64,000 nt of DNA, taken from positions 350,592 to 414,591 of the forward strand of contig NZ_FPAF01000002.1 in NCBI RefSeq assembly GCF_900116295.1, read 5' to 3'. The notes below the pieces were generated by a model that saw only the letters and a program-made list of their open reading frames with translations, was not told where the DNA came from and made no database searches. The number at the start of each line of letters is the position of its first letter. The first letter of the stretch is position 1. Positions 54,422 through 62,888 of the stretch are shown here, one piece after another. Made by a program: the position numbers and the translations under genes. The stretch comes from Bacillus sp. 103mf. GTDB lineage: Bacteria; Bacillota; Bacilli; Bacillales; Bacillaceae_G.

Positions 54422-55411
54422 TTAAAAGAATAAAGATAAGAAATCTTCTTTTGTTATATTGCCAAAATAACGTAGTACTTCGACATCAGCTAGCGCCGCC
54501 GCAAATGCTTCCTGATCAAACACCTTACCACTTAAGCGCTCTTCGATGTCACGTACATCTTCAATACCGAAAAAGTCCCCGTAAATCTTGCATTCTGAGA
54601 CTACGCCTTTTTGCACTTCTAACCGAACATCTACTTGTCCAACTGGGAAACGGTGTGAATGCTGTAAGTTAAATTTTGGAGATTTTCCGTAGTTCCATTC
54701 CCAATTTCGATAACGTTCTTCTGAGATTTTATAGATTTCTTTCCAATCTTCTTCCGTTAATTCATACGTTGGAATCTCATTTTCCCCTTCAAAAATATTT
54801 TCTAAAAGCAACTGTTTAAATTCTTCAATTGTAGTTTTCTCACTTAAAAATTCCGCAATATTTGCAACGCGGCTGCGAATCGATTTAATTCCTTTTGATT
54901 GAATTTTATCCATCTTTACATTTAACGCCGACACAACATGGTCGATTTCAGAATCAAATAATAACGTACCGTGACTAAACATACGTCCTTTTGTAAGGAA
55001 CTGGGCATTACCAGAAATTTTTCTTCCTTCCGCTAAAATATCATTGCGGCCACTTAATTCTGCGTTAATTCCTAGTTTTCCAAGTGCTACTGTCACCGGC
55101 TCTGTAAACTTCTTAAAGTTATGAAAACTATCCCCATCATCCTTCGTGATAAAACTAAAGTTTAAGTTTCCTAAATCATGATACACAGCGCCGCCGCCAG
55201 AAAGACGTCTTACAACGTGAATTCCCTTTTCACGTACGTAATCAGCATTAATTTCTTCCACTGTGTTTTGATTCTTCCCGATAATGATAGATGGTTCATT
55301 AATGTAAAACAGTAAATACGTTTCATTAATGTTTAAGTTTTTTACACAATATTCTTCAATCGCTAAGTTAATCGTTGGATCTGTGATTCCTTTATTATCA
55401 ATAAATAACAT
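54422..55411 (-). CDS. lplJ: Lipoate--protein ligase
   Basis: 329 residues. Lipoate ligase motifs: PSIIIGKNQNTVEEIN, VVRRLSGGGAVYHDLGNLNF, GRNDILAEGRKISGNAQF and a C-terminal accessory domain (VDVRLEVQKGVVSECKIYGD). Attaches scavenged lipoate to the E2 and GcvH proteins. Starts 10 bp after yhfI, so the two are co-transcribed. Confidence 0.94.
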   Translation of the reverse strand: MLFIDNKGITDPTINLAIEEYCVKNLNINETYLLFYINEPSIIIGKNQNTVEEINADYVREKGIHVVRRLSGGGAVYHDLGNLNFSFITKDDGDSFHNFKKFTEPVTVALGKLGINAELSGRNDILAEGRKISGNAQFLTKGRMFSHGTLLFDSEIDHVVSALNVKMDKIQSKGIKSIRSRVANIAEFLSEKTTIEEFKQLLLENIFEGENEIPTYELTEEDWKEIYKISEERYRNWEWNYGKSPKFNLQHSHRFPVGQVDVRLEVQKGVVSECKIYGDFFGIEDVRDIEERLSGKVFDQEAFAAALADVEVLRYFGNITKEDFLSLFF

Positions 55412-55420
55412 CGTTTCACC

Positions 55421-56155
55421 TCAAGATTCCCAAACGTAACCGCTATGTGCGAGTACGATGCGGCCGTTAAAAATTTGTTTTGCCTCCGTTACCAAGTCTG
55501 ATAACTCTCCTGCATGCGGCAAATGAGTTAAAAGCAGTTCTCCTACATTTGCATGTTTTGCAATTTCTCCTGCTTCTGTACTATTCATATGCCCAGCTTT
55601 TGATCCATCTTGATGTGCATACATGTTACATTCACAAATAAATATATCTGCATTTTGTGCAAATGAAACAAACTCTGGAATATAGCTCGAATCCGCTGTA
55701 TATACAACAGTTTTCCCACCTGCTGTAATACGCATCGCAAAGCAAGTTACTGGATGTACTGTTTTTAAAAACGAAATAGAAAACGGACCAACTTGCAATG
55801 TTTCTTCTGGATGATATGCAATCCCCTTCGTATAAGGCGTATGTGTTAACGAGACAAACCCATTTTCGTCAAAGGTATGTCCATAAATCGGCAGTTCTGG
55901 TAATGCACCATTTATCAGGCTTGTAACTAAACGTGCATACTGAAGTACCCCAATATCAGCAACATGATCGTGATGATAATGCGATAATAGAACCGCATCT
56001 ATGTCAGAAGGCGTTATGTATTTTTGAAGCTGTGCTAGTACACCGCTGCCACAATCGACAAGTAAACGAAAGCCATCGTGTTCAAATAAATATCCAGACG
56101 TTGCTTCTCCCACCTCTGGAAAACCGCCCCAAAAGCCGACAACCGTCATTTTCAT
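55421..56155 (-). CDS. yhfI: Metallo-beta-lactamase-fold hydrolase (YhfI)
   Basis: 244 residues. MBL metal motif LLSHYHHDHVADIG, followed by ADSSYIPEFVSFAQNADIFI, ECNMYAHQDGSKAGHMNS and LTHLPHAGEL. RNase Z-like subgroup, substrate unknown. Directly upstream of lplJ as in B. subtilis. Confidence 0.9.
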   Translation of the reverse strand: MKMTVVGFWGGFPEVGEATSGYLFEHDGFRLLVDCGSGVLAQLQKYITPSDIDAVLLSHYHHDHVADIGVLQYARLVTSLINGALPELPIYGHTFDENGFVSLTHTPYTKGIAYHPEETLQVGPFSISFLKTVHPVTCFAMRITAGGKTVVYTADSSYIPEFVSFAQNADIFICECNMYAHQDGSKAGHMNSTEAGEIAKHANVGELLLTHLPHAGELSDLVTEAKQIFNGRIVLAHSGYVWES

Positions 56156-56315
56156 ATCCGTTCATCCTTTCTGTTTCACTTTCTATTTTACATTCTTAAC
56201 TATAATTGATTTTCTACACATTTTCATTATTTTCAAATTTGTTATAAAACAGTTATTGACTTCAACCTTTTGTACTAATACAATAATACTAACAAATGAA
56301 AATGGAGGGATTTAC

Positions 56316-56444
56316 ATGTTAGATCAACCGATGGAGTTTTTTAGAAATTTACCGGCAAAAACTTGTTCCCATTGCGGAAGAGAGATTGATGAGCAGCACG
56401 AAGCGTACCACAATAAGTGCGAAGATTGTACGCATGAAGAATAA
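56316..56444 (+). CDS. yhfH: YhfH-family small zinc-finger-like protein
   Basis: 42 residues from ATG 56316 (RBS GGAGGGA). MLDQPMEFFRNLPAKTCSHC with CSHCGREI and CEDC gives two Cys pairs for a zinc ribbon. Divergent from yhfI, the same arrangement as in B. subtilis. Function unknown. Confidence 0.82.
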   Translation: MLDQPMEFFRNLPAKTCSHCGREIDEQHEAYHNKCEDCTHEE

Positions 56445-56464
56445 TAGATTATAAACATAAAAAA

Positions 56465-56488
56465 ACCTAGCAGATATCATCTACTAGG
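56465..56488 (-). terminator. Terminator of the LacI-type gene
   Basis: CCTAG.AGAT / ATCT.CTAGG stem followed on the minus strand by TTTTTTTA, overlapping the stop codon. Confidence 0.75.
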
Positions 56489-57497
56489 CTAGCATCATTG
56501 TATTTTTCACTGTCGACCCTTTCACCAAGAGCTCCAGTTCAAACTCGTACACTTCTTTATTTCGATAATTTTTCGTATGAATTTTATCCATCATCAGTTC
56601 CACAACTTTACGCGCCATTTCATCAATTGGCTGATCAATCGTCGTAATACCTGAGTCTGTAATTTGTGATAAGAACTGATTATTAAAACCAACTACAGCT
56701 AAATCATCAGGAATGCTCCAGCCCTGTTTGTTTGCTTCTGCGATAATTCCTGCTGCGACTTCATCTCCCCCTGCCAAAATAGCGGTAGGATTTTTTTTGT
56801 CTTGCAAAAACTCATAGAATATATTTTTTCCATCATCAATAGAGTAAGCGCTTTCAACAAAGTCAATTGACTCCACTTGTTTGCTTGCCTCTGTTACAGC
56901 ACGCAAAAAGCCCATTTTTCTCTGCTGGTTGATCACCTTTGTCTCTCTGCCACGGCAAAAGACAAGATGACGATATCCTTGATCTAATACATGCTTCGCT
57001 GCTATGTACGCTCCCTGTGCATGATCAAAGTTTACAGTTGGAATGTTTGCTTCTTCAATATATTCATTGCATAAAACAATCGGTCCATGCTGTAAATAAG
57101 GCTCAACATCTTCCCAAGCATTTTCAAGTGAACATAAAATAATCCCATCTACTTGTTTCGTAGATAACAATTGTAAATACTCCAACTCTTTCTCTGGTAA
57201 ATATCTTGTTTGACAAATAATCAGTTTATATTTATGATCTGAAGCCATAATTTCAATCGCCTCAATAAATTTACTGAAAAAAGGATTTGTCACACGCGGA
57301 ACCAATACTGCAATTGTTTCCGTCTTTTGCTTACGTAGTCTTCTCGCCGCAGAATTCGGAACAAATCCAAGATGTTTCATTGCTAATTGTACTCTCTTTT
57401 TCTTTTCGTCGGATACATACGGATGGTTATTAATCACCCGAGAAACCGTTGTTCTTGATAACCCCGCTAATTTCGCTACGTCCTCGATCGTCGACAC
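56484..57497 (-). CDS. LacI/GalR-family transcriptional regulator
   Basis: 337 residues. Helix-turn-helix IEDVAKLAGLSRTTVSRVIN (3-22) with hinge VPNSAARRLRKQ, then a periplasmic-binding-like effector domain (TIAVLVPRVTNPFFSKFIE, GGDEVAAGIIAEANKQGWSI). Probably controls a sugar pathway. No sugar operon is contiguous; the nearest candidate target is the fructokinase 1.3 kb away. A palindromic operator-like site lies 20 bp upstream. Confidence 0.9.
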   Translation of the reverse strand: MSTIEDVAKLAGLSRTTVSRVINNHPYVSDEKKKRVQLAMKHLGFVPNSAARRLRKQKTETIAVLVPRVTNPFFSKFIEAIEIMASDHKYKLIICQTRYLPEKELEYLQLLSTKQVDGIILCSLENAWEDVEPYLQHGPIVLCNEYIEEANIPTVNFDHAQGAYIAAKHVLDQGYRHLVFCRGRETKVINQQRKMGFLRAVTEASKQVESIDFVESAYSIDDGKNIFYEFLQDKKNPTAILAGGDEVAAGIIAEANKQGWSIPDDLAVVGFNNQFLSQITDSGITTIDQPIDEMARKVVELMMDKIHTKNYRNKEVYEFELELLVKGSTVKNTMMLA

Positions 57498-57516
57498 GAA
57501 ATTCTCCCCCTTTAAA

Positions 57517-57530
57517 TGAAAACGTTTTCT
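57517..57530 (-). promoter_or_regulatory. LacI/cre-type palindrome upstream of the regulator
   Basis: TGAAAACGTTTTCT, with a perfect 12-bp core GAAAACGTTTTC; it fits the LacI-family/cre form TGWNANCGNTNWCA except for the last base. Suggests autoregulation or CcpA control. Confidence 0.55.
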
Positions 57531-57776
57531 TAATTAGAATTATATAGTATATAATTGGAAACTGCAACACACCTTAATAAGAAATTACTATATTGATATT
57601 GTAAATGTTAAAAACAAGAAAAGTATACTTATAAACATTAGAAAAAATGTCATTATAGAGGGGTATCAAGTTAATATTTTAACATACTCCAAAATACAAA
57701 TTTAAAAAACGACAGTTCTGTAAAAAAATAAAGAAGAAACAATCATGCTTACTGACGATCGTTTCTTCTTTGTTTT

Positions 57777-58147
57777 AATGCTCAAATGGTAGGTCAGACG
57801 TCAATTGCCCTTTTTCATTATGATTCACCACTACGACTCGATTATGCTCTATCAAAAAAACACCCTCTAACATTAGTAATGTCAATACATAAGCCACAAA
57901 AGTTTTTTCATACGCCGTCTTGCATACAGATAACTTGTTGTTAAGCCAATGCTTGCTTTGTCTTCCTCTTGAGAGTATCTTTCACTACAGTTTCCAGTGA
58001 ATGTTTGATGATACGATAAGCTCACCTGTCTGAAATGAATCTTCTTGCATTTGAACTAGTAATTGATTTTTTCCTCTGCATGGCCTTCCATCGTCAACAC
58101 ACCTACCCCTAATGAACCTGTAATCATTGCTTTTTTTACCTTTCATA
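57777..58147 (-). pseudogene. Frameshifted remnant of an unidentified membrane/secreted protein
   Basis: Minus-strand frames read, in order, MKGKK, then AMITGSLGVGVLTMEGHAEE in a second frame, later KASIGLTTSYLYARRRMKK, and finally TFVAYVLTLLMLEGVFLIEH ending SDLPFEH stop at 57777. Each piece is in a different frame, so at least two frameshifts are needed. AGGTG before the ATG resembles a ribosome binding site. Family not recognised. DNA from 57531 to 57776 shows nothing else. Confidence 0.4.
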
Positions 58148-58293
58148 TTTTTCACCTCGCATAATTTCCTGAGTTATCCAACTCATCTAAAGTATAATGT
58201 CTGTTCATGTCGAAAAAAAAGGGAAAATACCAATTTATTAATTTTTTTCTAATAATTCACAATTTCTGTTTTGTTACTTGTTTTTCACTAAAC

Positions 58294-58465
58294 GGAAGCA
58301 TTAATTGTTGAAGTTAAAAAAGGAAACACATTTGAAGGGTATAATCGTTCTGAATTTATAGTAGGAAAAATGAAAGAAAATATTGCGAAAAATATGCACG
58401 CTCTGCTTGGCTAAGTTTTACACTTACCCTTGCAGGGCATACATCGTTCTCGTAAGAAGAAAAAA
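58294..58465 (+). pseudogene. Degenerate 3' copy of the gene at 60083
   Basis: VKKGNTFEGYNRSEFIVGKM in one frame parallels VKKGNTLEGYNGSEIIIGKT of the protein at 60083, and the DNA that follows (ATATGCACGCTCTGCTTGGCT, TTTTACACTTACCCTTGCAG, CATCGTTCTCGTAAGAAGAA) parallels its membrane segment and basic tail with small indels and a stop. It is cut off on the right by bcr1-K. Confidence 0.7.
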
Positions 58466-58551
58466 AAGATAGTGGAGGATAACGCCCAATTAATCGGACT
58501 TTCTATTAGTGGAGATGAAGAAAATCCCCACTGATGGAAGTTTCACTTTAT
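58466..58551 (-). repeat. bcr1-type element K, left part missing
   Basis: AGATAGTGGAGGATAACGCC, hairpin attagtggag / ccccactgat, TGGAAGTTTCACTTTAT; right end TTTAT 58547-58551. Directly abuts L repeat 6. Confidence 0.75.
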
Positions 58552-58811
58552 TTATATAAATCCATTTTAATTTTTCGACATCTTTGTCTAGCTCTGCCTC
58601 CTAGACCCTCATGTCTAAGAAGTCGGCTCCGCTTTTCTTTGTAAGTCGCTGCTATGCAGAATACAACATGGTCGCTACTCACTTTCTCCCTTTGTTTTAA
58701 ACCTTGCATGTGGTAGGAAAAGGCCCTGACCGTTTCTATGCGCGGCCAGATGCTCTCGTCCCCTCAAAAGAAAGAGGGCTTTATATCGTTTTTTTACTTG
58801 TATATAAATAG
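58552..58811 (-). repeat. L-family repeat 6 carrying a short N2-type element
   Basis: Reverse copy: TTATATAAATCCATTTTAAT at 58552 and TTACTTGTATATAAATAG at 58811 are its terminal inverted repeats. The stretch about 58586-58640 (TTTGTCTAGCTCTGCCTCC ... GTCGGCTCCGCTTTTCTT) is a 56-bp N2-type insert at the same site as in L repeat 3. The element ends one base before the fructokinase stop codon. Confidence 0.8.
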
Positions 58812-58812
58812 G

Positions 58813-59781
58813 TCACCCTTGAAGCAGCTTATAGATATCTTCTTTTACGGGAATAGAAGATATTGCTCCTTTTCCTGTCGTAGTAAGGGCACCGCTTGCA
58901 TTCGCAAATGTTAGTATCTCCTGCCAATGCATATGAAGCACCTCTTCTACATTTTGTTGTCTCACGTTTTTCTCTAGCAATTTATACAGGAAACCGCCAA
59001 TAAATGCGTCTCCTGCACCTGTTGTATCCTGCACTACAACACGATATCCATTTGATTGATAGCATTTATCCTTCATATATAATTCCGCACCTTGCGCTCC
59101 TTTTGTATAAATAACAACCTTTACATCTCCTACAAACAAGGACTCAATAGCCTCTTTTGTATCCGAAATACCAGTAATAAACGGCAGCTCTTCATCTGAA
59201 ATTTTAACAATCTGTGCAAGCGGAATAAATTCCAAAATCGTTTTTCTACAATCTTCAGCATGTTTCCAAAGCGGCAGGCGTACGTTAGGATCGAAGCTGA
59301 TAATCCCTCCTTTTGCTTTCGCAGAGTGGATTGCCTTCACATGTGCATATTTCATCGGGCTTTCTACTAAATCGACGGAACAAAAATGAAGAATATCGCC
59401 TTTTTCAAACCATCTATCATCTATTTCATTTTCATGAAACAACAAATCTGCAGAAGGATTGCGATAAAAGGAAAAATCACGTTCACCATCTTCACGTAAT
59501 GAGACGAAAGCAAGGCCTGTATTTGCTTCATTCGTTCTTGTAACCTTGTCTGTCTTTACACCTACTTCTTGTAATTGTTCTAAAAGGAAATCACCAAATG
59601 CATCGGTACCTAGTTTTGTAAGCATGCATGATGTTCCACCGTATTTTGCAACTGCAGCTGCTACATTCGCAGGTGCTCCTCCTGGAACTCGTTGAAATTC
59701 TATTACATCTTTTAGAGCCTTTCCTTTTTGAATAGGAATGAAATCAATTAAAACTTCTCCAATTGCATATAAGCTCTTCAT
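58813..59781 (-). CDS. PfkB-family fructokinase
   Basis: 322 residues from ATG 59781, best spaced from AAGAGGTGG; GTG 59790 is an alternative. Ribokinase-fold signatures FQRVPGGAPANVAAAVAKYG, ISFDPNVRLPLW and DTTGAGDAFIGGFLY with the catalytic Asp. Phosphorylates fructose or a related sugar. No partner hydrolase or PTS gene is next to it. Confidence 0.88.
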   Translation of the reverse strand: MKSLYAIGEVLIDFIPIQKGKALKDVIEFQRVPGGAPANVAAAVAKYGGTSCMLTKLGTDAFGDFLLEQLQEVGVKTDKVTRTNEANTGLAFVSLREDGERDFSFYRNPSADLLFHENEIDDRWFEKGDILHFCSVDLVESPMKYAHVKAIHSAKAKGGIISFDPNVRLPLWKHAEDCRKTILEFIPLAQIVKISDEELPFITGISDTKEAIESLFVGDVKVVIYTKGAQGAELYMKDKCYQSNGYRVVVQDTTGAGDAFIGGFLYKLLEKNVRQQNVEEVLHMHWQEILTFANASGALTTTGKGAISSIPVKEDIYKLLQG

Positions 59782-60082
59782 ACATTCCACCTCTTCTTAT
59801 TCATAATCCCATTTTGTTGCTTGTAATAATACAAAAATAAATTTCTTTGCTGTCGTTTCTCGGAAATATACGACTGGTAAATATCTGTTCTCCATCATTA
59901 TGGATTTATATACTTTGAATATCAAAAGTTATTGTAAAACACATCTACATTCCCATACAACGAAACTCAACCTTACAATTTTGTAAGGTTAATGTAATAA
60001 TACGGAATTGTCCCCAATATATGTTTTTCTGTAAAATAATAGATATAGAGATCATTCAAACTATTTTTCAGGGGGAACAATC

Positions 60083-60787
60083 GTGAAAAAGGGCATCATC
60101 GTACTAGTAATCTTATACATCATCCTAACTGTACAAACCATCAATTCACTTTTTGGAAAGGAACATTATAACGACGCTGTAAACAAGCTAAAAGAAACAA
60201 AAGAAGTATCCTCTTTTCAAACAGCGAAAGACGGTGTGATCCTATTAAAAGGAAACATAACGGCTGAACAACCCGTTACAGATGAAACAAAAGTAAATAA
60301 AGAATTTGCTTTACTCGAAAAAAAATCATATAGAAGAAAAAAAGCAAGTTGGAAAACTACGGATACAGAAAAACATATTCCTGCGCATCTTTCTGTAAAT
60401 GGTGAGTCACTTCCTACTCTAAACGAAAAAGAAGTTCGCTTGGCAATCGAGCCTATTCCACTTTCTTCACAAGACATTGCTACGACTGAAGACTATACAT
60501 TAAAAAAAGACGACACACAATTAACGATACATAGTAAAGGATATCGCTATCACGGGATTGAAAATAACACGGAAGCTCTAATTTTTGGCGTTAAAAAAGG
60601 AAACACACTTGAAGGATATAATGGTTCTGAAATTATAATAGGTAAAACAAAAGAAGAAATCACAAAAAATATGAAAATGAAAACATTCGCCGAAAAATAT
60701 GCACCATTTGCTTGGCTCATTTTCACACTTATCCTTGTAAGTTACGGCGTACACCGTTCTCGTAAAAAGAAAAAGCTTTTCGTATAG
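60083..60787 (+). CDS. Membrane protein of unknown function with large external domain
   Basis: 234 residues from GTG 60083 (RBS AGGGGGAA). N-terminal helix (4-22), about 180 hydrophilic residues (ILLKGNITAEQPVTDET ... YRYHGIENNTEALIFGVKKG), C-terminal helix (about 208-224) and a basic tail RSRKKKKLFV. The two-helix layout around a GxI-type beta domain recalls GIDE/MULAN-like proteins; this is a weak resemblance. A decayed copy of its 3' end lies at 58294. Confidence 0.6.
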   Translation: MKKGIIVLVILYIILTVQTINSLFGKEHYNDAVNKLKETKEVSSFQTAKDGVILLKGNITAEQPVTDETKVNKEFALLEKKSYRRKKASWKTTDTEKHIPAHLSVNGESLPTLNEKEVRLAIEPIPLSSQDIATTEDYTLKKDDTQLTIHSKGYRYHGIENNTEALIFGVKKGNTLEGYNGSEIIIGKTKEEITKNMKMKTFAEKYAPFAWLIFTLILVSYGVHRSRKKKKLFV

Positions 60788-60809
60788 ATTGTTGTTTTTT
60801 GGCGATAAG

Positions 60810-60841
60810 AATAAGACCTCCGATCAAATCGAGGTCTTATT
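60810..60841 (+). terminator. Terminator
   Basis: 11-bp perfect arms 60810-60820 and 60831-60841 (AATAAGACCTC / GAGGTCTTATT). Confidence 0.85.
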
Positions 60842-60963
60842 TATTTATGAACTATAGTGATATTAATCTTCATCACAATTTCCAACTTTAAACAATAATC
60901 CAAATACATGCACAAGATCGAATCCGGAAATCATCTTCACGAATGTAAATATTGACTGCAATT

Positions 60964-61440
60964 TTATTTTTTGCGCACATTCGCATTTAGAATATTTTTG
61001 CATTTCCTGATAGTTTGTTTGATTTGCTGATTTTCAAAAAAATAAACCTCTGTACCTGACCAAATAAAAACCCAACACACAATGCTTAATACTCCTCCAA
61101 TATAGGCATGATTGCTTGAAAGCTTCAAGTATATCACCCCAACAATAATACCAATCACAAACAACACAATAGTCTTTTTGACATTTCTAGCATATGTATA
61201 TTCCTCTTCCTCCAAGAGATTAGAAAAAGTATTAAATGTGGCAGTCTTCAATGACTTTTCGTCAAAATCATTCTGACCGAAGAAAGATATTTCTATGTCT
61301 TTTCTTTTGCCACTGTGCAGCTTTGACAAAAGAAAATCTTCAAGGTCAGAGCTTAGGTGAACATCATCTGGGCTATAATATCTTGAAAACGGAGTATCCG
61401 TTTCATCTAAATAGATATTTATACTTAATTCATCTTTCAT
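60964..61440 (-). CDS. Hypothetical two-helix membrane protein
   Basis: 158 residues: about 85 N-terminal soluble residues (NIYLDETDTPFSRYYSPDD, LSSDLEDFLLSKLHSGKR), two membrane helices (about 88-105 and 114-132) and a basic C-terminal helix. RBS AAGGAGGGTTAAC precedes ATG 61440. No family recognised. Confidence 0.6.
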   Translation of the reverse strand: MKDELSINIYLDETDTPFSRYYSPDDVHLSSDLEDFLLSKLHSGKRKDIEISFFGQNDFDEKSLKTATFNTFSNLLEEEEYTYARNVKKTIVLFVIGIIVGVIYLKLSSNHAYIGGVLSIVCWVFIWSGTEVYFFENQQIKQTIRKCKNILNANVRKK

Positions 61441-61466
61441 GTTAACCCTCCTTTGAATTCTATTTA

Positions 61467-61637
61467 CTGTATATACAAGTTAAAAAACGGCATAAAAATC
61501 CCTTTCATTTTAGGGGGAGACGAGAGCATTTGGCCGTGCATAGAAGCGGTCAGGGCCTTTTCCTGCCACATGCGAGGTTTAAAACAAAGAGAGAAAGCGA
61601 GTGCAGGTCATCGAAAAATTAAAATGGGTTTATATAG
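61467..61637 (+). repeat. L-family repeat 7 (internally shortened)
   Basis: CTGTATATACAAGTTAAAAA at the left, ATTAAAATGGGTTTATATAG at the right, and the core GAGAGCATTTGGCCGTGCAT / AGAAGCGGTCAGGGCC. The GCATAGCAG segment is missing. Confidence 0.8.
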
Positions 61638-61975
61638 TTGAAAGTCAACCTTTTATCAGTATGGTCAAGATCGCAACAATTCTTACGAAAACAGCGAAAG
61701 AAAAAAATAGCATCATATAATAAAAAACTCCTTAACGCATAGATAAGCGATTAAATTATATTCGAACAGAACATTTTTTACATTCACCTCCTAAATCATA
61801 TACAAAATTATCTGTCATTTTTTTATCAACAAAAACCCGATATCAAAAGCCCTTGAGATAAAAGAAACTTTCAAAAATGTAACTACGTGAATTAAATATC
61901 ACTACTTCAAGCACAAAATTTTGGAAGATAAAATCAAGTTGAAATAACATTTTCAAAACACAGGAGGTCTTTAAC

Positions 61976-62515
61976 ATGAGTAAACTGAAAAAATTTGCAG
62001 GAATCGCATTCGCAGGTGCTATCGGATTAAGTACAATTTCTATCCCTCACGTTAGCGCAGAAGAACAATCTATTGCTAACTACAATCAAGAAAAAGTTGC
62101 TTCTAATGAGACATTTCATTTATCTATGGAAAACCAACCGAATACTAGTTTAAAACTTGCAGCTAGCGCCAATTTAAATGTTAATGTTGATGTCCTAGGT
62201 ATCGCTGATAGAATTAGAGATGCTGTCAATGCTAACGCTAACCGTTCCGGATTTGTAAAAAATGTAATGGAATCAACTTTTTACTCAGCAGGTCAGCGCT
62301 ATAATGTAATGGTTTTTAATTTAAATCAAGGGTATGTTGAACAATTTAGAGGAGTTAAATTTTATGGTTCAACAAATTATAATGGAACAATTTACGGCAT
62401 ATGGGTGTTTGAAGACGGAGAATTCACCAATGAAGGAGATGGTGGATGGATTAACTGGGCATTTAAAGGTTGGTTTGATCGCAATGATAAGCATGTAAAA
62501 TTTTATCGTCCATAA
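61976..62515 (+). CDS. Small secreted protein of unknown function
   Basis: 179 residues, RBS AGGAGGT (61961-61967) before ATG 61976. Signal peptide ends near PHVSAEE (residue 28). Mature protein: Asn-rich linker, ADRIRDAVNANANRSGFVKN helix, then an aromatic beta-rich domain (FYSAGQRYNVMVFNLNQGYV, NYNGTIYGIWVFEDGEF, GGWINWAFKGWFDRN). No cysteines were seen. The family is not recognised; a secreted effector, inhibitor or stress protein are all possible. Confidence 0.65.
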   Translation: MSKLKKFAGIAFAGAIGLSTISIPHVSAEEQSIANYNQEKVASNETFHLSMENQPNTSLKLAASANLNVNVDVLGIADRIRDAVNANANRSGFVKNVMESTFYSAGQRYNVMVFNLNQGYVEQFRGVKFYGSTNYNGTIYGIWVFEDGEFTNEGDGGWINWAFKGWFDRNDKHVKFYRP

Positions 62516-62554
62516 TGTAAGTGCCTGAAAACCTAGCTTTAGTTAAATTGACTT

Positions 62555-62760
62555 CTATATATATATCCAAATTAAAAAACCGACATAAAAACCTCTTTTT
62601 TAGGGGGAGGACGAGAGCATCTGGCCGTGCATAGAAGCGGTCAGGGCCTTTTCCTGCCACATGCGATTTTTTAAAACAAAGGGAGAAAGCGAGTACAGGT
62701 CGTGCTGCAGTCTGCATAACAGCAACTTATATGTCGAAAAATTAAAATTGATTGATATAG
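62555..62760 (+). repeat. L-family repeat 8 (most complete copy)
   Basis: 206 bp. Left end CTATATATATATCCAAATTA; right end AAATTAAAATTGATTGATATAG; the ends are imperfect inverted repeats. All landmarks are present: GACATAAAAACCTC, GAGAGCATCTGGCCGTGCAT, AGAAGCGGTCAGGGCC, CTGCATAACAGCAACTTATA. Confidence 0.85.
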
Positions 62761-62852
62761 TTGTTCCGTATGTTTTGCTCTAAAACAAAGTCAATTACAT
62801 TATTAACTATACAGGTGGACGGTGAACCACAACTCACTTTCCATAACATAAA

Positions 62853-62883
62853 AAATCCTAAAGGCTACAAGCCTTTAGGATTT
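62853..62883 (-). terminator. Terminator of the YhgE/Pip gene
   Basis: 13-bp perfect arms 62853-62865 and 62871-62883, loop TACAA, 5 bp past the stop codon. Confidence 0.88.
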
Positions 62884-62888
62884 ATCAA

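Noticed and set aside
61453-62717. ORFs containing a repeated GKGPDRFYARPDALV-like peptide, also at 37596, 51190 and 40143
   Set aside because: The similarity comes from the L repeat DNA; frames, starts and ends differ between copies and no ribosome binding sites are present.
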